64,000 nucleotides of DNA, taken from contig NZ_ABIZ01000001.1 in the NCBI RefSeq assembly GCF_000172155.1, forward strand, positions 2,513,105-2,577,104, in the 5' to 3' direction. The translations under genes were made by a program, and so were the position numbers. Source of the stretch: Verrucomicrobium spinosum DSM 4136 = JCM 18804. GTDB taxonomy: Bacteria > Verrucomicrobiota > Verrucomicrobiia > Verrucomicrobiales > Verrucomicrobiaceae. Shown piece by piece: positions 7,834-15,378 of this stretch (position 1 is its first letter; the number at the start of each line of letters is the position of its first letter). Under the pieces are notes generated by a model. That model did not search any database. It was not told the DNA's origin and worked only from the letters and a program-made list of their open reading frames with translations.

Positions 7834-8649
7834 ATGTCTGGCACCCGCTCACGACAGGATTCTTCGCGTTCATTGAACGATGAGAAACTCGAACGCTTCA
7901 TTCAAGATGGGTTCGTGAAAATCGAAAACGCTTTTCCGAGGCACCTTGCGGAGGAGGCTCGTGAGATTCTCTGGCAGGACTTGCGAAAGCAGGGAGGTTG
8001 CGATCCTGATGATCGGGCCTCTTGGATTCGCCCGGTGATCCGGCTGGGCATGTACAGTCAGCGGCCCTTCATCGCTGCTGCCAACACGCCGGTTCTCCAT
8101 GCAGCCTTTGATCAATTGGTCGGGGTGGGCTCATGGGAGGCCTGTAGAAGCATGGGTACCTTCCCGGTCCGGTTTCCCTCGGCCGATGATCCTGGGGACG
8201 TGGGCTGGCATGTGGACGTGAGCTTTGACTGCCACCTGCCGAACTTCCTGGATTGGCGGGCGAACATTTACTCCAAAGGAAGAGCCTTGCTGATGCTGTT
8301 CTTGTTCTCCGACGTCGGGGAGAATGATGCACCCACTCGTATTCGTGCTGGCTCGCACCTGGATGTCGCAAGAGTGCTGGCGCCGGCGGGTGAGGCAGGA
8401 TTGACTTTGGGCGAGTTGGTTCCGCATTTTGCGAAGAGCAAGCGGCGTCCCGAGGTTCTGGCGACGGGATCTGCGGGTACAGTCTATCTTTGCCATCCAT
8501 TTCTGGTGCACTCCGCACAGCTGCATTCGGGCAGTGAACCGCGATTTATGGCGCAACCGCCGTTGCTTCCTCGCTGTGAGCGACCGATTGGTTTGGGTGG
8601 TGACCCGGTGACTCCCATCGAGCAAGCGGTGAGGTTGGCGCTTGGGTGA
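7834..8649 (+). CDS. Phytanoyl-CoA dioxygenase (PhyH)-like enzyme
   Basis: 271 residues of the Fe(II)/2-oxoglutarate dioxygenase superfamily, PhyH branch. The iron ligands are visible as the HxD pair His126/Asp128 in 'GWHVDVSF' and a distal His226 in 'FLVHSA'; an Arg about 11 residues later ('SEPRF') is placed to bind 2-oxoglutarate. The N-terminal 'FIQDGFVKIENAFP' is the usual PhyH opening. It should hydroxylate a small organic substrate. It is divergent from the MarR gene and probably repressed by it. The ATG lies directly after the palindromes; no clear ribosome-binding site. Confidence 0.88.
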   Translation: MSGTRSRQDSSRSLNDEKLERFIQDGFVKIENAFPRHLAEEAREILWQDLRKQGGCDPDDRASWIRPVIRLGMYSQRPFIAAANTPVLHAAFDQLVGVGSWEACRSMGTFPVRFPSADDPGDVGWHVDVSFDCHLPNFLDWRANIYSKGRALLMLFLFSDVGENDAPTRIRAGSHLDVARVLAPAGEAGLTLGELVPHFAKSKRRPEVLATGSAGTVYLCHPFLVHSAQLHSGSEPRFMAQPPLLPRCERPIGLGGDPVTPIEQAVRLALG

Positions 8650-8712
8650 CATCCGTTGGGCCGGACCTTAGGCGGTGGCGGTGGCGGTGGATTGGTGTTG
8701 GATCGTGAACCC

Positions 8713-8763
8713 GGCTGGAGAAAGCGGTGTCGAGCCACCGGCACTCCAAGACGCTGTCGCGAG
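8713..8763 (+). repeat. Dispersed intergenic repeat, copy 1
   Basis: About 50 bp with core GTGTCGAGCCACCG and ACTCCAAGACGCT. A second copy lies inverted at 62294-62343, with roughly 85-90 percent identity by eye. A (GGCGGT) triplet-like tract lies just before it at 8671-8691. Confidence 0.7.
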
Positions 8764-8857
8764 ATCAGTGGATGCTGGTGGTAGTGGCGTCTGTGGGAAT
8801 CGCGGGGCGGGGAATTCTTCCTGATGTAACCATAAATGGAGGTCTGGAGTCCGGTCC

Positions 8858-8953
8858 ATGAAGAAAAGCTCTACGGTCTTTCTCCAGGTGGTCATCGTGC
8901 TTGTCGGCAGGGTTGCTCTTGTCCTGATGCTTTGGGAGCCTCACCTTGAAGGC
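8858..8953 (+). pseudogene. N-terminal remnant of a DUF2975-type membrane protein
   Basis: An ATG followed by about 32 codons reads as the typical start of DUF2975 membrane proteins (a Met-Lys-Lys start, then 'FLQVVIVLVG' and 'LMLWEPHLEG'). After that the frame loses all membrane character and stops at 9040. Full-length members have around 150-170 residues and four helices, so only the first helix is left. The match is from memory of the family. Confidence 0.5.
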
Positions 8954-9042
8954 AGCACAAGGCTCAAACCGCCGTTCTTTGGTGGCCATTTCCTCCCGGC
9001 TCAAGACTGGTGCCTGAGGTCTGACCGTGTGCAATCTTGAGC

Positions 9043-10722
9043 TTATTTCTCCGCCTTCAGGCGTTCGAGGAGATAATCCTGGGCGGTGGCGTGCTTCACT
9101 TCCGGGGCCCCGGGGTACACCAGTTCACAGGGGACGTTGTTGGTGCGGCAGTGTTCTTGGAGCTTTACGCCGAAGTTTGCAGAGTGCGTGGGATCCTTCT
9201 GGTTCTGTCCCATGGCGGGGGCTTCTGAGTAGGACATGTAGATGGGTGGATCATCGGAGGTGACGAGGGCATAGGGCGAGTACTCGGCGATCCAGGGGAG
9301 GATGGTTTCGCGCTTCGCGTGGAACTCGGCGAATGAGGAGGTCTTTTTCACCGGGTCGCCCGTGATGCCGAACGCGTGGGCACCGTAGCTGCTGTTGGGC
9401 ATCCATTCCTTCATCTGCTGGGGATCGAGGGAGGTCTGGGCACCGAGCACGGCCGCGCACCAGAGGCGCGTGGACTCGTGGGCGATGGGGTCGGTGTTCT
9501 TCGGATCAGCCAGATCGGGGTGGAAAGCGAGCCAGAGGGAGGTGCAGGCTCCGGCCGAGCCGCCGCAGGCACCGATGCGAGTCTTGTCGATGTTCCACTC
9601 AGCCGCTTTGCTCCGCACCAGTTGCAGGGCGCGCGCGGCATCGTGAAGCGGTCCTTTAACGGGGGGCACGACACCGTCCTTGGTGGCCTCGCCCACGAAG
9701 CGATATTCCACGGAAACGACGGAGATGCCTGCCTTGAGCATCGCTGACAGCATATTGGCGACGCCACTCAAGCGGCCGCCACTGGTCCATCCACCGCCGT
9801 GCACGAAGAACAAGAGCGGGGTCGGCTTGGAGGACTCCGCTTTCCAGAAGTGCAGAACCTGCTTTGGATGCGGGCCATAGGCCACATCGTACTCGGTTGG
9901 GTTGGGGATAAGAGGATTTTCTGCCGCAAACTTCCTGGCCTCGGCTGCTTTGATCTCGCGAATGAAGACGTTGCGCCAGCGGATCTCACCCCCGTGTGTT
10001 TGCAGCATGATGGGACCCTTGGCCGGGAAGGGCTGGGTTTTGTCCCAGTAGTTTTCCATGCGCGCGCCGTTAACCACCAGGCGGGTGTTGTACGTCACCC
10101 AAACGCGGTCACCGATGTGCTTGATGCGAAAGGTGTTCCACTGGCCGAAGGATTTGTCTTTAAGCTCGATGGGATCACGCCCGAGCGTCTTGGACGAGTT
10201 GTTAAAGAGGCCGCCTGAGCCCAGATGAGGACGTCGGTCGGGTTTGGTGGGATCGAACACCTGGTTTGAGTCCCAGATTTGCACCTGCGGCACGCCGCGC
10301 AGATAGATGCCACTGTCGGCCTTGGCCACGGTCTTGTACTCGAGCATCAGTTCGTAGTCGCCGAACTCCTCATCTGTCGTGGCGTAGGGGCCGGTGCCGT
10401 TGTTGACGAGTTCGCCGTTCTCCACGCGCCAGTGGTTCGCGAAGTCCTCCCGCATTTGCTTGAGTGCGGCCTCCTTTTTTTCACCGGAGAGCTTGGCGAC
10501 GGAGTGCGGATTCAGGCCATGCCAGCCGCTCAGATCCCTGGTGTTGAAAAGGGTGCGGAAGCCTTCTGGCGGCGTCGATGCCACGGGAGAGGTCGCAGGT
10601 GAAGGTGCTGAAGTGGCAGGGCTGGCTGGTGGGGGAGCTTTTTCCTGCGCTATGACGGGGAAACTGGAGACGCTGCTGGCGGCCAGAGCGAGGGAACAAA
10701 CAAGAAGGGCGGGGCGGGACAT
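9043..10722 (-). CDS. Secreted fusion: DUF1080 glycan-hydrolase-like domain plus alpha/beta-hydrolase esterase
   Basis: 559 residues. After a signal peptide and a Pro/Ala/Ser-rich linker, residues of about 53-260 form a DUF1080 (3-keto-disaccharide hydrolase) jelly-roll domain: 'LFNTRDLSGWHG', 'WRVENGELVNNGTG', 'DYELMLEYK', 'GIYLRG', 'VQIWD'. Residues of about 285-555 are an alpha/beta-hydrolase of the carboxylesterase type: oxyanion-hole motif 'FVHGGGW', nucleophile elbow 'GGSAG', and a C-terminal 'VKHATAQ' supplying the catalytic His. A combined role in debranching or deacylating plant or algal polysaccharides is likely. The enzyme should act outside the cytoplasm. It stands alone, with no RBS visible. 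Confidence 0.88.
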   Translation of the reverse strand: MSRPALLVCSLALAASSVSSFPVIAQEKAPPPASPATSAPSPATSPVASTPPEGFRTLFNTRDLSGWHGLNPHSVAKLSGEKKEAALKQMREDFANHWRVENGELVNNGTGPYATTDEEFGDYELMLEYKTVAKADSGIYLRGVPQVQIWDSNQVFDPTKPDRRPHLGSGGLFNNSSKTLGRDPIELKDKSFGQWNTFRIKHIGDRVWVTYNTRLVVNGARMENYWDKTQPFPAKGPIMLQTHGGEIRWRNVFIREIKAAEARKFAAENPLIPNPTEYDVAYGPHPKQVLHFWKAESSKPTPLLFFVHGGGWTSGGRLSGVANMLSAMLKAGISVVSVEYRFVGEATKDGVVPPVKGPLHDAARALQLVRSKAAEWNIDKTRIGACGGSAGACTSLWLAFHPDLADPKNTDPIAHESTRLWCAAVLGAQTSLDPQQMKEWMPNSSYGAHAFGITGDPVKKTSSFAEFHAKRETILPWIAEYSPYALVTSDDPPIYMSYSEAPAMGQNQKDPTHSANFGVKLQEHCRTNNVPCELVYPGAPEVKHATAQDYLLERLKAEK

Positions 10723-11306
10723 GGGCGTAGGCTAGAGCGTGGGAGGGCATACGTGGGTGGGAGGGAAATCATTCGGAGAATTTGGGGATTGGGCGTATGG
10801 GAACCTGGAAGCATGGGGAGGAGAGGGTTCGTGGAGGCGACCTTGTGCATTGTCCACAAGGGGCCCTTTGGGGGCTGTGGCAAGTCGGACCGCCGAATCT
10901 CCTGCGGAGTAAATGTTTCCTCCACCTCAACCCCGCCCAGACTCGCTGGAAGCTCGTCAACGTGGGGCTTGTGGCCGCATCCTCTTCGGGGAAGAGCTAC
11001 GGATGATCAGGTGAACGTTGAGGCGTCATGGATGTCAGCTCTCGCCCTTTGCAGCCCAATGATCGGGCGCGACGGACGCGGGACTTGCGACTGATGGGCT
11101 AAAACTCAGTACTGTTTTGCTTTGAGCTCAAAATTCGGAACTTGAGTTCTGAATGCTTCAATATTGGAAGCTGCGAGATCGTCTTAGCACAGAGCACCTT
11201 CAACACATGGGCGTACTGCCCACTGACGCACTGGACTCCGAAGTCAGCCACAGCCAACCGCCTCATATTCTTCTAGCCGATCACAAACTCCCGGCTACCC
11301 CCGACT
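10723..11306. other. Gap with no supported gene
   Basis: About 580 bp. Overlapping open frames on both strands (for example 10753-11094 plus, 10650-10925 minus) have no recognisable domain. The right part, 11100-11300, is more AT-rich and holds a 12-bp palindrome TTTGAGCTCAAA at 11121-11132. I see nothing else. Confidence 0.5.
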
Positions 11307-12782
11307 TTAGAGTGATTTCCAGACGTGAAGGACGGCATAGCTCCGCCAGGGGCGCCAGCGCTGAGACATTTCCTCAGCTCGTTTGGCGGTCACTCCGCCG
11401 AGCTTGTTGCGCACGGCAATGTCTTCCTTGGGGAAGGCGTCGGGCCAGCGGAGCGCGCGCATGGCGATGTAGTGGGCGGTCCACTGACCGATGCCCGGAA
11501 GAGTGACCAGGTGGGCGATGGCGCTGTCGGGAGGGGATCCAGCGTCGAGCTTGAGGGTCCCGTTGTGGTAAGCGCGGGCGAGGCCAATGATGCAGTTGGC
11601 GCGGGCAGCGACGATGCCCAGCCGGGCCACTTCATCCAGTGAAGCGCGGCTCACTCGTTCGGCTTGAGGAGAGAGCCGGGTGAGTTCGGGGAACGGGGTC
11701 TCAATCTTCTCCCCGAACGCGGCGGCGAAGCGGCAGGAGATGGTGGTGGCGGCCTTCACGGTGACCTGTTGGCCCAAGATGGCACGGACCGCGAGTTCGA
11801 AGCCGTCAAAGGCTCCGGGCACGCGCAGGCCCGGGTGTGCCTCCAGGCTGGGGCGCAGAAGGGGATCCTGGGAAAGGTGTGAGGAAATTATATCAGGGCG
11901 TGTGGCGAGGTCGAAAAGGTTGCGAAGCCGGTCCAAGAGCGCGGGCAGGACCGGGGCGAGGCTGTGGGTGAACTCCACGAGCAGGGCGTGCTTCTGCGGT
12001 GCATGCGTCACCCGTACCCAGCCAGCATGGCAGCCAAGGCGGACCGTGCGAGTGTAGCTCTCGCCAGTGACGTGCTCCACGTCCTTGATCATGCGTCCCT
12101 GTAGAAACTCCAGGATGGCCTTCCAGTCATACGGAGGGCGGTAACTGAGCTGGAGGGTGGAGGTGTCTGAGGTGGGGGCCGCTGCGTCCACCTTGGTGGT
12201 GGCTTCCTTCCGCAGACGACTGGGGGGCATGCGGTACCGGGCGCTGAAGGCGTCGTTGAACCGCCGCAGGCTGGAGAATCCGCTGGCAAAGGCGACGTCG
12301 ATCACAGGAAGGCGGGTCTCTGTGAGCAGCTGTTTGGCCAGGAGCAGCCGGCGGGTTTGGAGGAGTTCGAGGGGGGAGACTCCGAGTACTTTCTGCACAA
12401 TCCGGCGGAGCTGGCGGGAACTGAGGCCGAACTCGCTTGCGATTTCCTCGATCCCGGTGCCGTCCTCCAGCAAACCCTCGTTCATCCGGTGGGTGATGAG
12501 CTGGGCAATCCGATGGGCATTGTCCACCGGGGCATGGCCGGGGGCGAGCTCAGGCCGACAGCGCAGGCAGGGGCGGAAACGCGCTTTTTCTGCCGCCTCA
12601 GCACTGGGGAAAAAGCGGCAGTTCTTCAGCATGGGCACCTTGGCGGGGCAGATGGGGCGGCAGTACACACCTGTGGAGGTCACTCCTACGTAGAACACGC
12701 CGTCAAACCGCGGGTCGTGAGAGGTGAGGGCCTGATAGGCCGCCTGGTCATCGATGAGTGGGCTTCCTTCTGGATCGTTCAT
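11307..12782 (-). CDS. Ada-AlkA fusion: alkylation-response regulator and 3-methyladenine DNA glycosylase
   Basis: Three parts in order. First an Ada N-terminal zinc domain with the four cysteines in 'YCRPICPAK' and 'CLRCRPE', where the phosphotriester methyl is accepted. Then an AraC-type DNA-binding domain ('SRQLRRIVQKVLGVSPLELLQTRR', 'FSSLRRFNDAFS'). Then an AlkA-type glycosylase with the HhH-GPD signature 'LPGIGQWTAHYIAMRAL' and catalytic Asp in 'KEDIAVR'. It removes alkylated bases and activates alkylation-repair genes when methylated. The frame is open to an ATG at 12845, but that start would put the left arm of the operator repeat inside the coding region, so I prefer the ATG at 12782, four residues ahead of where the Ada domain normally begins. 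Divergent from ogt. Confidence 0.92.
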   Translation of the reverse strand: MNDPEGSPLIDDQAAYQALTSHDPRFDGVFYVGVTSTGVYCRPICPAKVPMLKNCRFFPSAEAAEKARFRPCLRCRPELAPGHAPVDNAHRIAQLITHRMNEGLLEDGTGIEEIASEFGLSSRQLRRIVQKVLGVSPLELLQTRRLLLAKQLLTETRLPVIDVAFASGFSSLRRFNDAFSARYRMPPSRLRKEATTKVDAAAPTSDTSTLQLSYRPPYDWKAILEFLQGRMIKDVEHVTGESYTRTVRLGCHAGWVRVTHAPQKHALLVEFTHSLAPVLPALLDRLRNLFDLATRPDIISSHLSQDPLLRPSLEAHPGLRVPGAFDGFELAVRAILGQQVTVKAATTISCRFAAAFGEKIETPFPELTRLSPQAERVSRASLDEVARLGIVAARANCIIGLARAYHNGTLKLDAGSPPDSAIAHLVTLPGIGQWTAHYIAMRALRWPDAFPKEDIAVRNKLGGVTAKRAEEMSQRWRPWRSYAVLHVWKSL

Positions 12783-12821
12783 GGCTGGGGGCAAAGTAGC
12801 TGCGCCGGGGATCCAAAACTC

Positions 12822-12869
12822 GCCGTTTTCGGACGTCGATGTCATTTTACTTTCATGTCCGAAAACGGC
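12822..12869. promoter_or_regulatory. Perfect 13-bp inverted repeat between ada-alkA and ogt
   Basis: GCCGTTTTCGGAC (12822-12834) and its exact reverse complement (12857-12869) are separated by 22 bp. Each arm contains the near-palindrome CCG-TTTT-CGG. It lies between the divergent repair genes, 40 bp from one start and 57 bp from the other, and is a strong candidate for the Ada-binding site pair controlling both. Confidence 0.65.
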
Positions 12870-12925
12870 CAGCGATAATCCATCTCCCGTGGCATGCTGG
12901 TGCCGTAAATCATCTGAGGACGATC

Positions 12926-13429
12926 ATGAAGCATGTTTACAAGACCATGAAATCACCCGTGGGAGAACTCACACTGGTGGCTAGCGACCACGGGCTGGCG
13001 GCGGTCCTTTGGGAAGACGACGACCCCAGGCGCGTGCCGTTGGGCCACACTGAGCGCGATGACCTGCATCCGGTGCTACTGGAGACGGAGCGGCAGTTGA
13101 AGGACTATTTTGCGGGCCGCCGAAAGCAGTTTGAACTCAAGCTCGCGGCGGTGGGTACGGCATTCCAAAAAGAAGTGTGGCGGGCGCTATCGACCATTCC
13201 CTTTGGGGAGACTCGCAGCTATGGGCAGATTGCGAATCAGATTGGCCGCCCCAAGGGGGGCCGGGCGGTGGGGGCCGCAAATGGCCGCAATCCCATCTCC
13301 ATTGTGGTACCTTGCCATCGGGTCATAGGCAGCAATGGCAAGCTCACGGGATTCGCTGGCGGGCTGGAGGCGAAGAGCCTGCTGCTCAAACTCGAGGTTG
13401 GGAATGATGAGCTGGGATTGAGGTCTTAG
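12926..13429 (+). CDS. ogt: Methylated-DNA-protein-cysteine methyltransferase (Ogt/AdaB)
   Basis: 167 residues. The active-site motif 'VVPCHRVIG' gives Cys130 as methyl acceptor, and 'FQKEVWRALSTIPFGETRSYGQIA' is the DNA-binding helix-turn-helix and Tyr loop. It repairs O6-methylguanine by suicide transfer of the methyl group. The frame is open back to 12839, but the ATG at 12926 has TGAGGA five bases before it, one of the few clear ribosome-binding sites here, and gives the normal family length. Divergent from the Ada-AlkA gene; both are probably induced by methylation damage through the repeat at 12822-12869. Confidence 0.95.
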   Translation: MKHVYKTMKSPVGELTLVASDHGLAAVLWEDDDPRRVPLGHTERDDLHPVLLETERQLKDYFAGRRKQFELKLAAVGTAFQKEVWRALSTIPFGETRSYGQIANQIGRPKGGRAVGAANGRNPISIVVPCHRVIGSNGKLTGFAGGLEAKSLLLKLEVGNDELGLRS

Positions 13430-13454
13430 AGGCTCTGTGGTCCAACCTGCTTCT

Positions 13455-13613
13455 TCCCTTGCACCATTCGAAAAGGGGCGAGCCCAGCGCTTCCTCCAGG
13501 CGGAGGATTTGTTTGGTCAAAGCAGGCTGGCTTAGGTTTAGCAGCCGGGCGGCGCGCCCATAGTGGAGATGCTCTGCGAGGGTGACAAAGGAGCGCAATT
13601 CGCGGATGTCCAT
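13455..13613 (-). pseudogene. Truncated LysR-family regulator
   Basis: The first 53 codons are an intact LysR DNA-binding head ('MDIRELRSFVTLAEHLHYGRAA', 'LNLSQPALTKQILRLEEALG', 'PLFE'). The frame then runs into unrelated residues and ends at 13386, inside the 3' end of ogt. The effector domain of more than 200 residues is missing. The fragment still has an operator-like palindrome over its start codon. Confidence 0.8.
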
Positions 13614-13626
13614 AACCAGAGGTTAT
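13612..13626. promoter_or_regulatory. LysR-type operator palindrome
   Basis: ATAACC-AGA-GGTTAT, a perfect 15-bp dyad of T-N11-A class, overlaps the start codon of the LysR remnant and lies 56 bp before the HAD gene start. Confidence 0.45.
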
Positions 13627-13681
13627 CACCATCATGAAAACATGCCATTGGAAGAATGGAGGGTAAAATGGAACGTGGAAC

Positions 13682-14407
13682 ATGAATGCAATCCTCGATA
13701 TGGAACCTGATGTAAAAAGTGAACTGGCAGGATGTGATGCTGGGAAAACGGGGCTCCAGGTGAGTTCCAGTCTGCTGGCGGGCATCAAGGCCATCCTGTT
13801 TGACATGGACGGTGTCTTGATTGACTCCGAGCCGGTGCACGCGACTTGCATTTCCACTCTGGCGGTGGAAATGGGTGGCCGGGCGCTCGTAGAGACGGAG
13901 TTGCTGAGCTTCAAGGGCGTGCCGGACCGGGAAGTGGCGGCAGGACTGATGCGGTTGTTTCCTGATTCCGGACGGGACGCGCCGGCGGTGATGAAGCGGG
14001 CCTTTGATCTGTACGTGGAACGTTTTGCCCTGGTGCGCCTGATTTCCGGAGCCCGGGAGTTCGTGCTGGCTGCTGGGGAATCGGGTCTGCGGCTGGCGGT
14101 GGCGACGTCTGCAGCATCAAGCATGCAGAGAATGGCGTTTGATGCATTTGATCTGAGTGGCCTCTTCGAGACGGTGGTGACAGGCGATGACGTGAAACGT
14201 GGCAAGCCGGATCCCGAGCCCTATCTGCTGGCAGCGGAGCGCTTGGGCGTAAATCCGGCCCAGTGCCTGGTCATTGAAGACTCGATCAACGGCGTGAAAT
14301 CCGGCAAGGCGGCGGGCTGCCGGGTGGTGGGGCTCACCACGAGCTTCCCGAAAGAGACCCTGCTGGCTGCGGGCGCTGAGGTGGTGGTGGAGGCTTATGG
14401 GGTTTAG
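13682..14407 (+). CDS. HAD-superfamily phosphatase, beta-phosphoglucomutase-like
   Basis: 241 residues. After a 35-residue N-terminal extension come the HAD motifs: motif I 'FDMDGVLIDSEP' with nucleophile Asp and acid/base Asp, motif II 'VATSA', motif III Lys in 'KRGKPDPEPY', and motif IV 'VIEDSINGV'. The helical cap between motifs I and II is of the C1 type used by beta-phosphoglucomutase, phosphoglycolate phosphatase and sugar-phosphate phosphatases. A sugar-phosphate substrate is likely. The start lies beside a run of heptad-like repeats (13662-13690), and a shorter form starting near the 'AILFDMDG' segment is possible. Divergent from the LysR remnant. Confidence 0.88.
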   Translation: MNAILDMEPDVKSELAGCDAGKTGLQVSSSLLAGIKAILFDMDGVLIDSEPVHATCISTLAVEMGGRALVETELLSFKGVPDREVAAGLMRLFPDSGRDAPAVMKRAFDLYVERFALVRLISGAREFVLAAGESGLRLAVATSAASSMQRMAFDAFDLSGLFETVVTGDDVKRGKPDPEPYLLAAERLGVNPAQCLVIEDSINGVKSGKAAGCRVVGLTTSFPKETLLAAGAEVVVEAYGV

Positions 14408-14420
14408 GCGCGTTTCGCGT

Positions 14421-14463
14421 TGGTTGAGTGCCCGCAAGCGGGCAGTTGAGGTGCTGCGCTGGG
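14421..14463 (+). repeat. Dispersed repeat with internal hairpin, copy 1
   Basis: TGGTTGAGT, then a hairpin GCCCGC-AA-GCGGGC, then AGTTGAG and GCTGG. The same arrangement occurs at 51189-51231. It lies right after the HAD gene stop. Confidence 0.55.
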
Positions 14464-14489
14464 ATGGTGGGCCCCAAGTGAGGGCTCAG

Positions 14490-14523
14490 ATCTGATGTCT
14501 GGAGTCTGGCTGTCTGGTGTCTC
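14490..14523 (+). repeat. Heptad repeat tract (GTCTGG type)
   Basis: GTCT starts at 14497, 14504, 14512 and 14519, with a related ATCT at 14490, that is steps of 7, 7, 8 and 7 nt. A partner tract with the same unit lies at 50158-50170. Confidence 0.65.
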
Positions 14524-14542
14524 CCGACCTTTTTATGTAAAA

Positions 14543-14567
14543 CATACTTTACATAGTGTAAAGTATG
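14543..14567. promoter_or_regulatory. 11-bp inverted repeat before the membrane protein-XRE pair
   Basis: CATACTTTACA-TAG-TGTAAAGTATG, a perfect 25-bp dyad, lies 33 bp before the ATG at 14600. An overlapping ATGTAAA/TTTACAT pair starts at 14535. The XRE regulator encoded second in the unit is the obvious candidate to bind it. Confidence 0.65.
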
Positions 14568-14599
14568 CGCGTAGCTTGTGGCGTCACCCCGACTTCCCT

Positions 14600-15019
14600 A
14601 TGCTTCCGCGCATTTTGTTGCCCCGATGGTTCAAGTGGCTGGGGGTTTTGCTCTATTTGGGCACGGTGGTTTATGTGGCAGTGACGCTGCCGACGCTGGA
14701 CGATCTCACTTCTGGAGTGGGGCTGTTGGTCCAGTGCCTTTGCATGGCGGGCTTGCTCTTCATCACCTGTGCGCGGGAGCAGGTGGAGGACGAGTGGATC
14801 GCGCGTCTGCGCTTGACCTCACTGCAATGGGCGGTGGTGGTGTTGATCGTGGTGCGCATGTCGGTCAAAACCTATGCCTGGGCGCGGCAGGATCCCTCGG
14901 TGGACGTGGGTTACCAGACGAACTTCATGCTGCTGGTGTATGCGTTGGTCTTCCACTCGCAACTCTACGGCTGGTGCCTCTATGCCTGGTGGAAGGGAAG
15001 GGAGGGCGCGGATGAATGA
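14600..15019 (+). CDS. Four-helix membrane protein paired with an XRE regulator
   Basis: 139 residues with four predicted membrane helices ('WLGVLLYLGTVVYVAVTL', 'GVGLLVQCLCMAGLLFI', 'LQWAVVVLIVVRM', 'NFMLLVYALVFHSQLYGWCLYAW'). The middle loop 'CAREQVEDEWIARLRL' is typical of small membrane proteins encoded next to YozG-like XRE regulators. The frame is open from 14495, but only the ATG at 14600 leaves the dyad at 14543-14567 upstream as a promoter element. Its stop overlaps the start of the regulator gene (ATGA), so the two are translationally coupled. Function unknown; probably senses or modifies the membrane. Confidence 0.8.
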   Translation: MLPRILLPRWFKWLGVLLYLGTVVYVAVTLPTLDDLTSGVGLLVQCLCMAGLLFITCAREQVEDEWIARLRLTSLQWAVVVLIVVRMSVKTYAWARQDPSVDVGYQTNFMLLVYALVFHSQLYGWCLYAWWKGREGADE

Positions 15020-15216
15020 AGAACCATCTTAAGGTGGAGCGCGCCCGCCACAGCCTCACGCAGCAGGACCTGGCCGACGCTGTCAAGGTGTCCCGACAGA
15101 CGATCCATGCCATTGAGACGGGCAAGTTTGTGCCGTCCACGGTGCTGGCGTTGAAGCTGGCCCAGCGATTTGCGATTCGGGTGGAGGAGTTGTTCGCCCT
15201 GGAAGAGGGGGATTGA
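15016..15216 (+). CDS. XRE-family (Cro/CI) transcriptional regulator
   Basis: A 66-residue protein that is nearly all helix-turn-helix: 'LKVERARHSLTQQDLADAVKVSRQTIHAIETGKFVPS' followed by 'LALKLAQRF'. It belongs to the YozG-like minimal regulators usually co-transcribed with a DUF2975-like or DUF2178-like membrane protein. Its ATG overlaps the upstream stop by four bases. It probably autoregulates the pair through the 25-bp dyad at 14543. Confidence 0.92.
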   Translation: MKNHLKVERARHSLTQQDLADAVKVSRQTIHAIETGKFVPSTVLALKLAQRFAIRVEELFALEEGD

Positions 15217-15378
15217 GCCCGTCGTCCAAGTGCCCCCCTGGACCCACATTTTTGTGTTTTTCAGTTCTGTCCACAACGGCGTCATCCCTGTCGCGGTCTC
15301 TTCCCGGTGCGTACACGCGCTCCTGCTGGAGGCGGAAGGTGACCGGTTCAGCCGTCATGTTCACCGTTCATCACGAAT

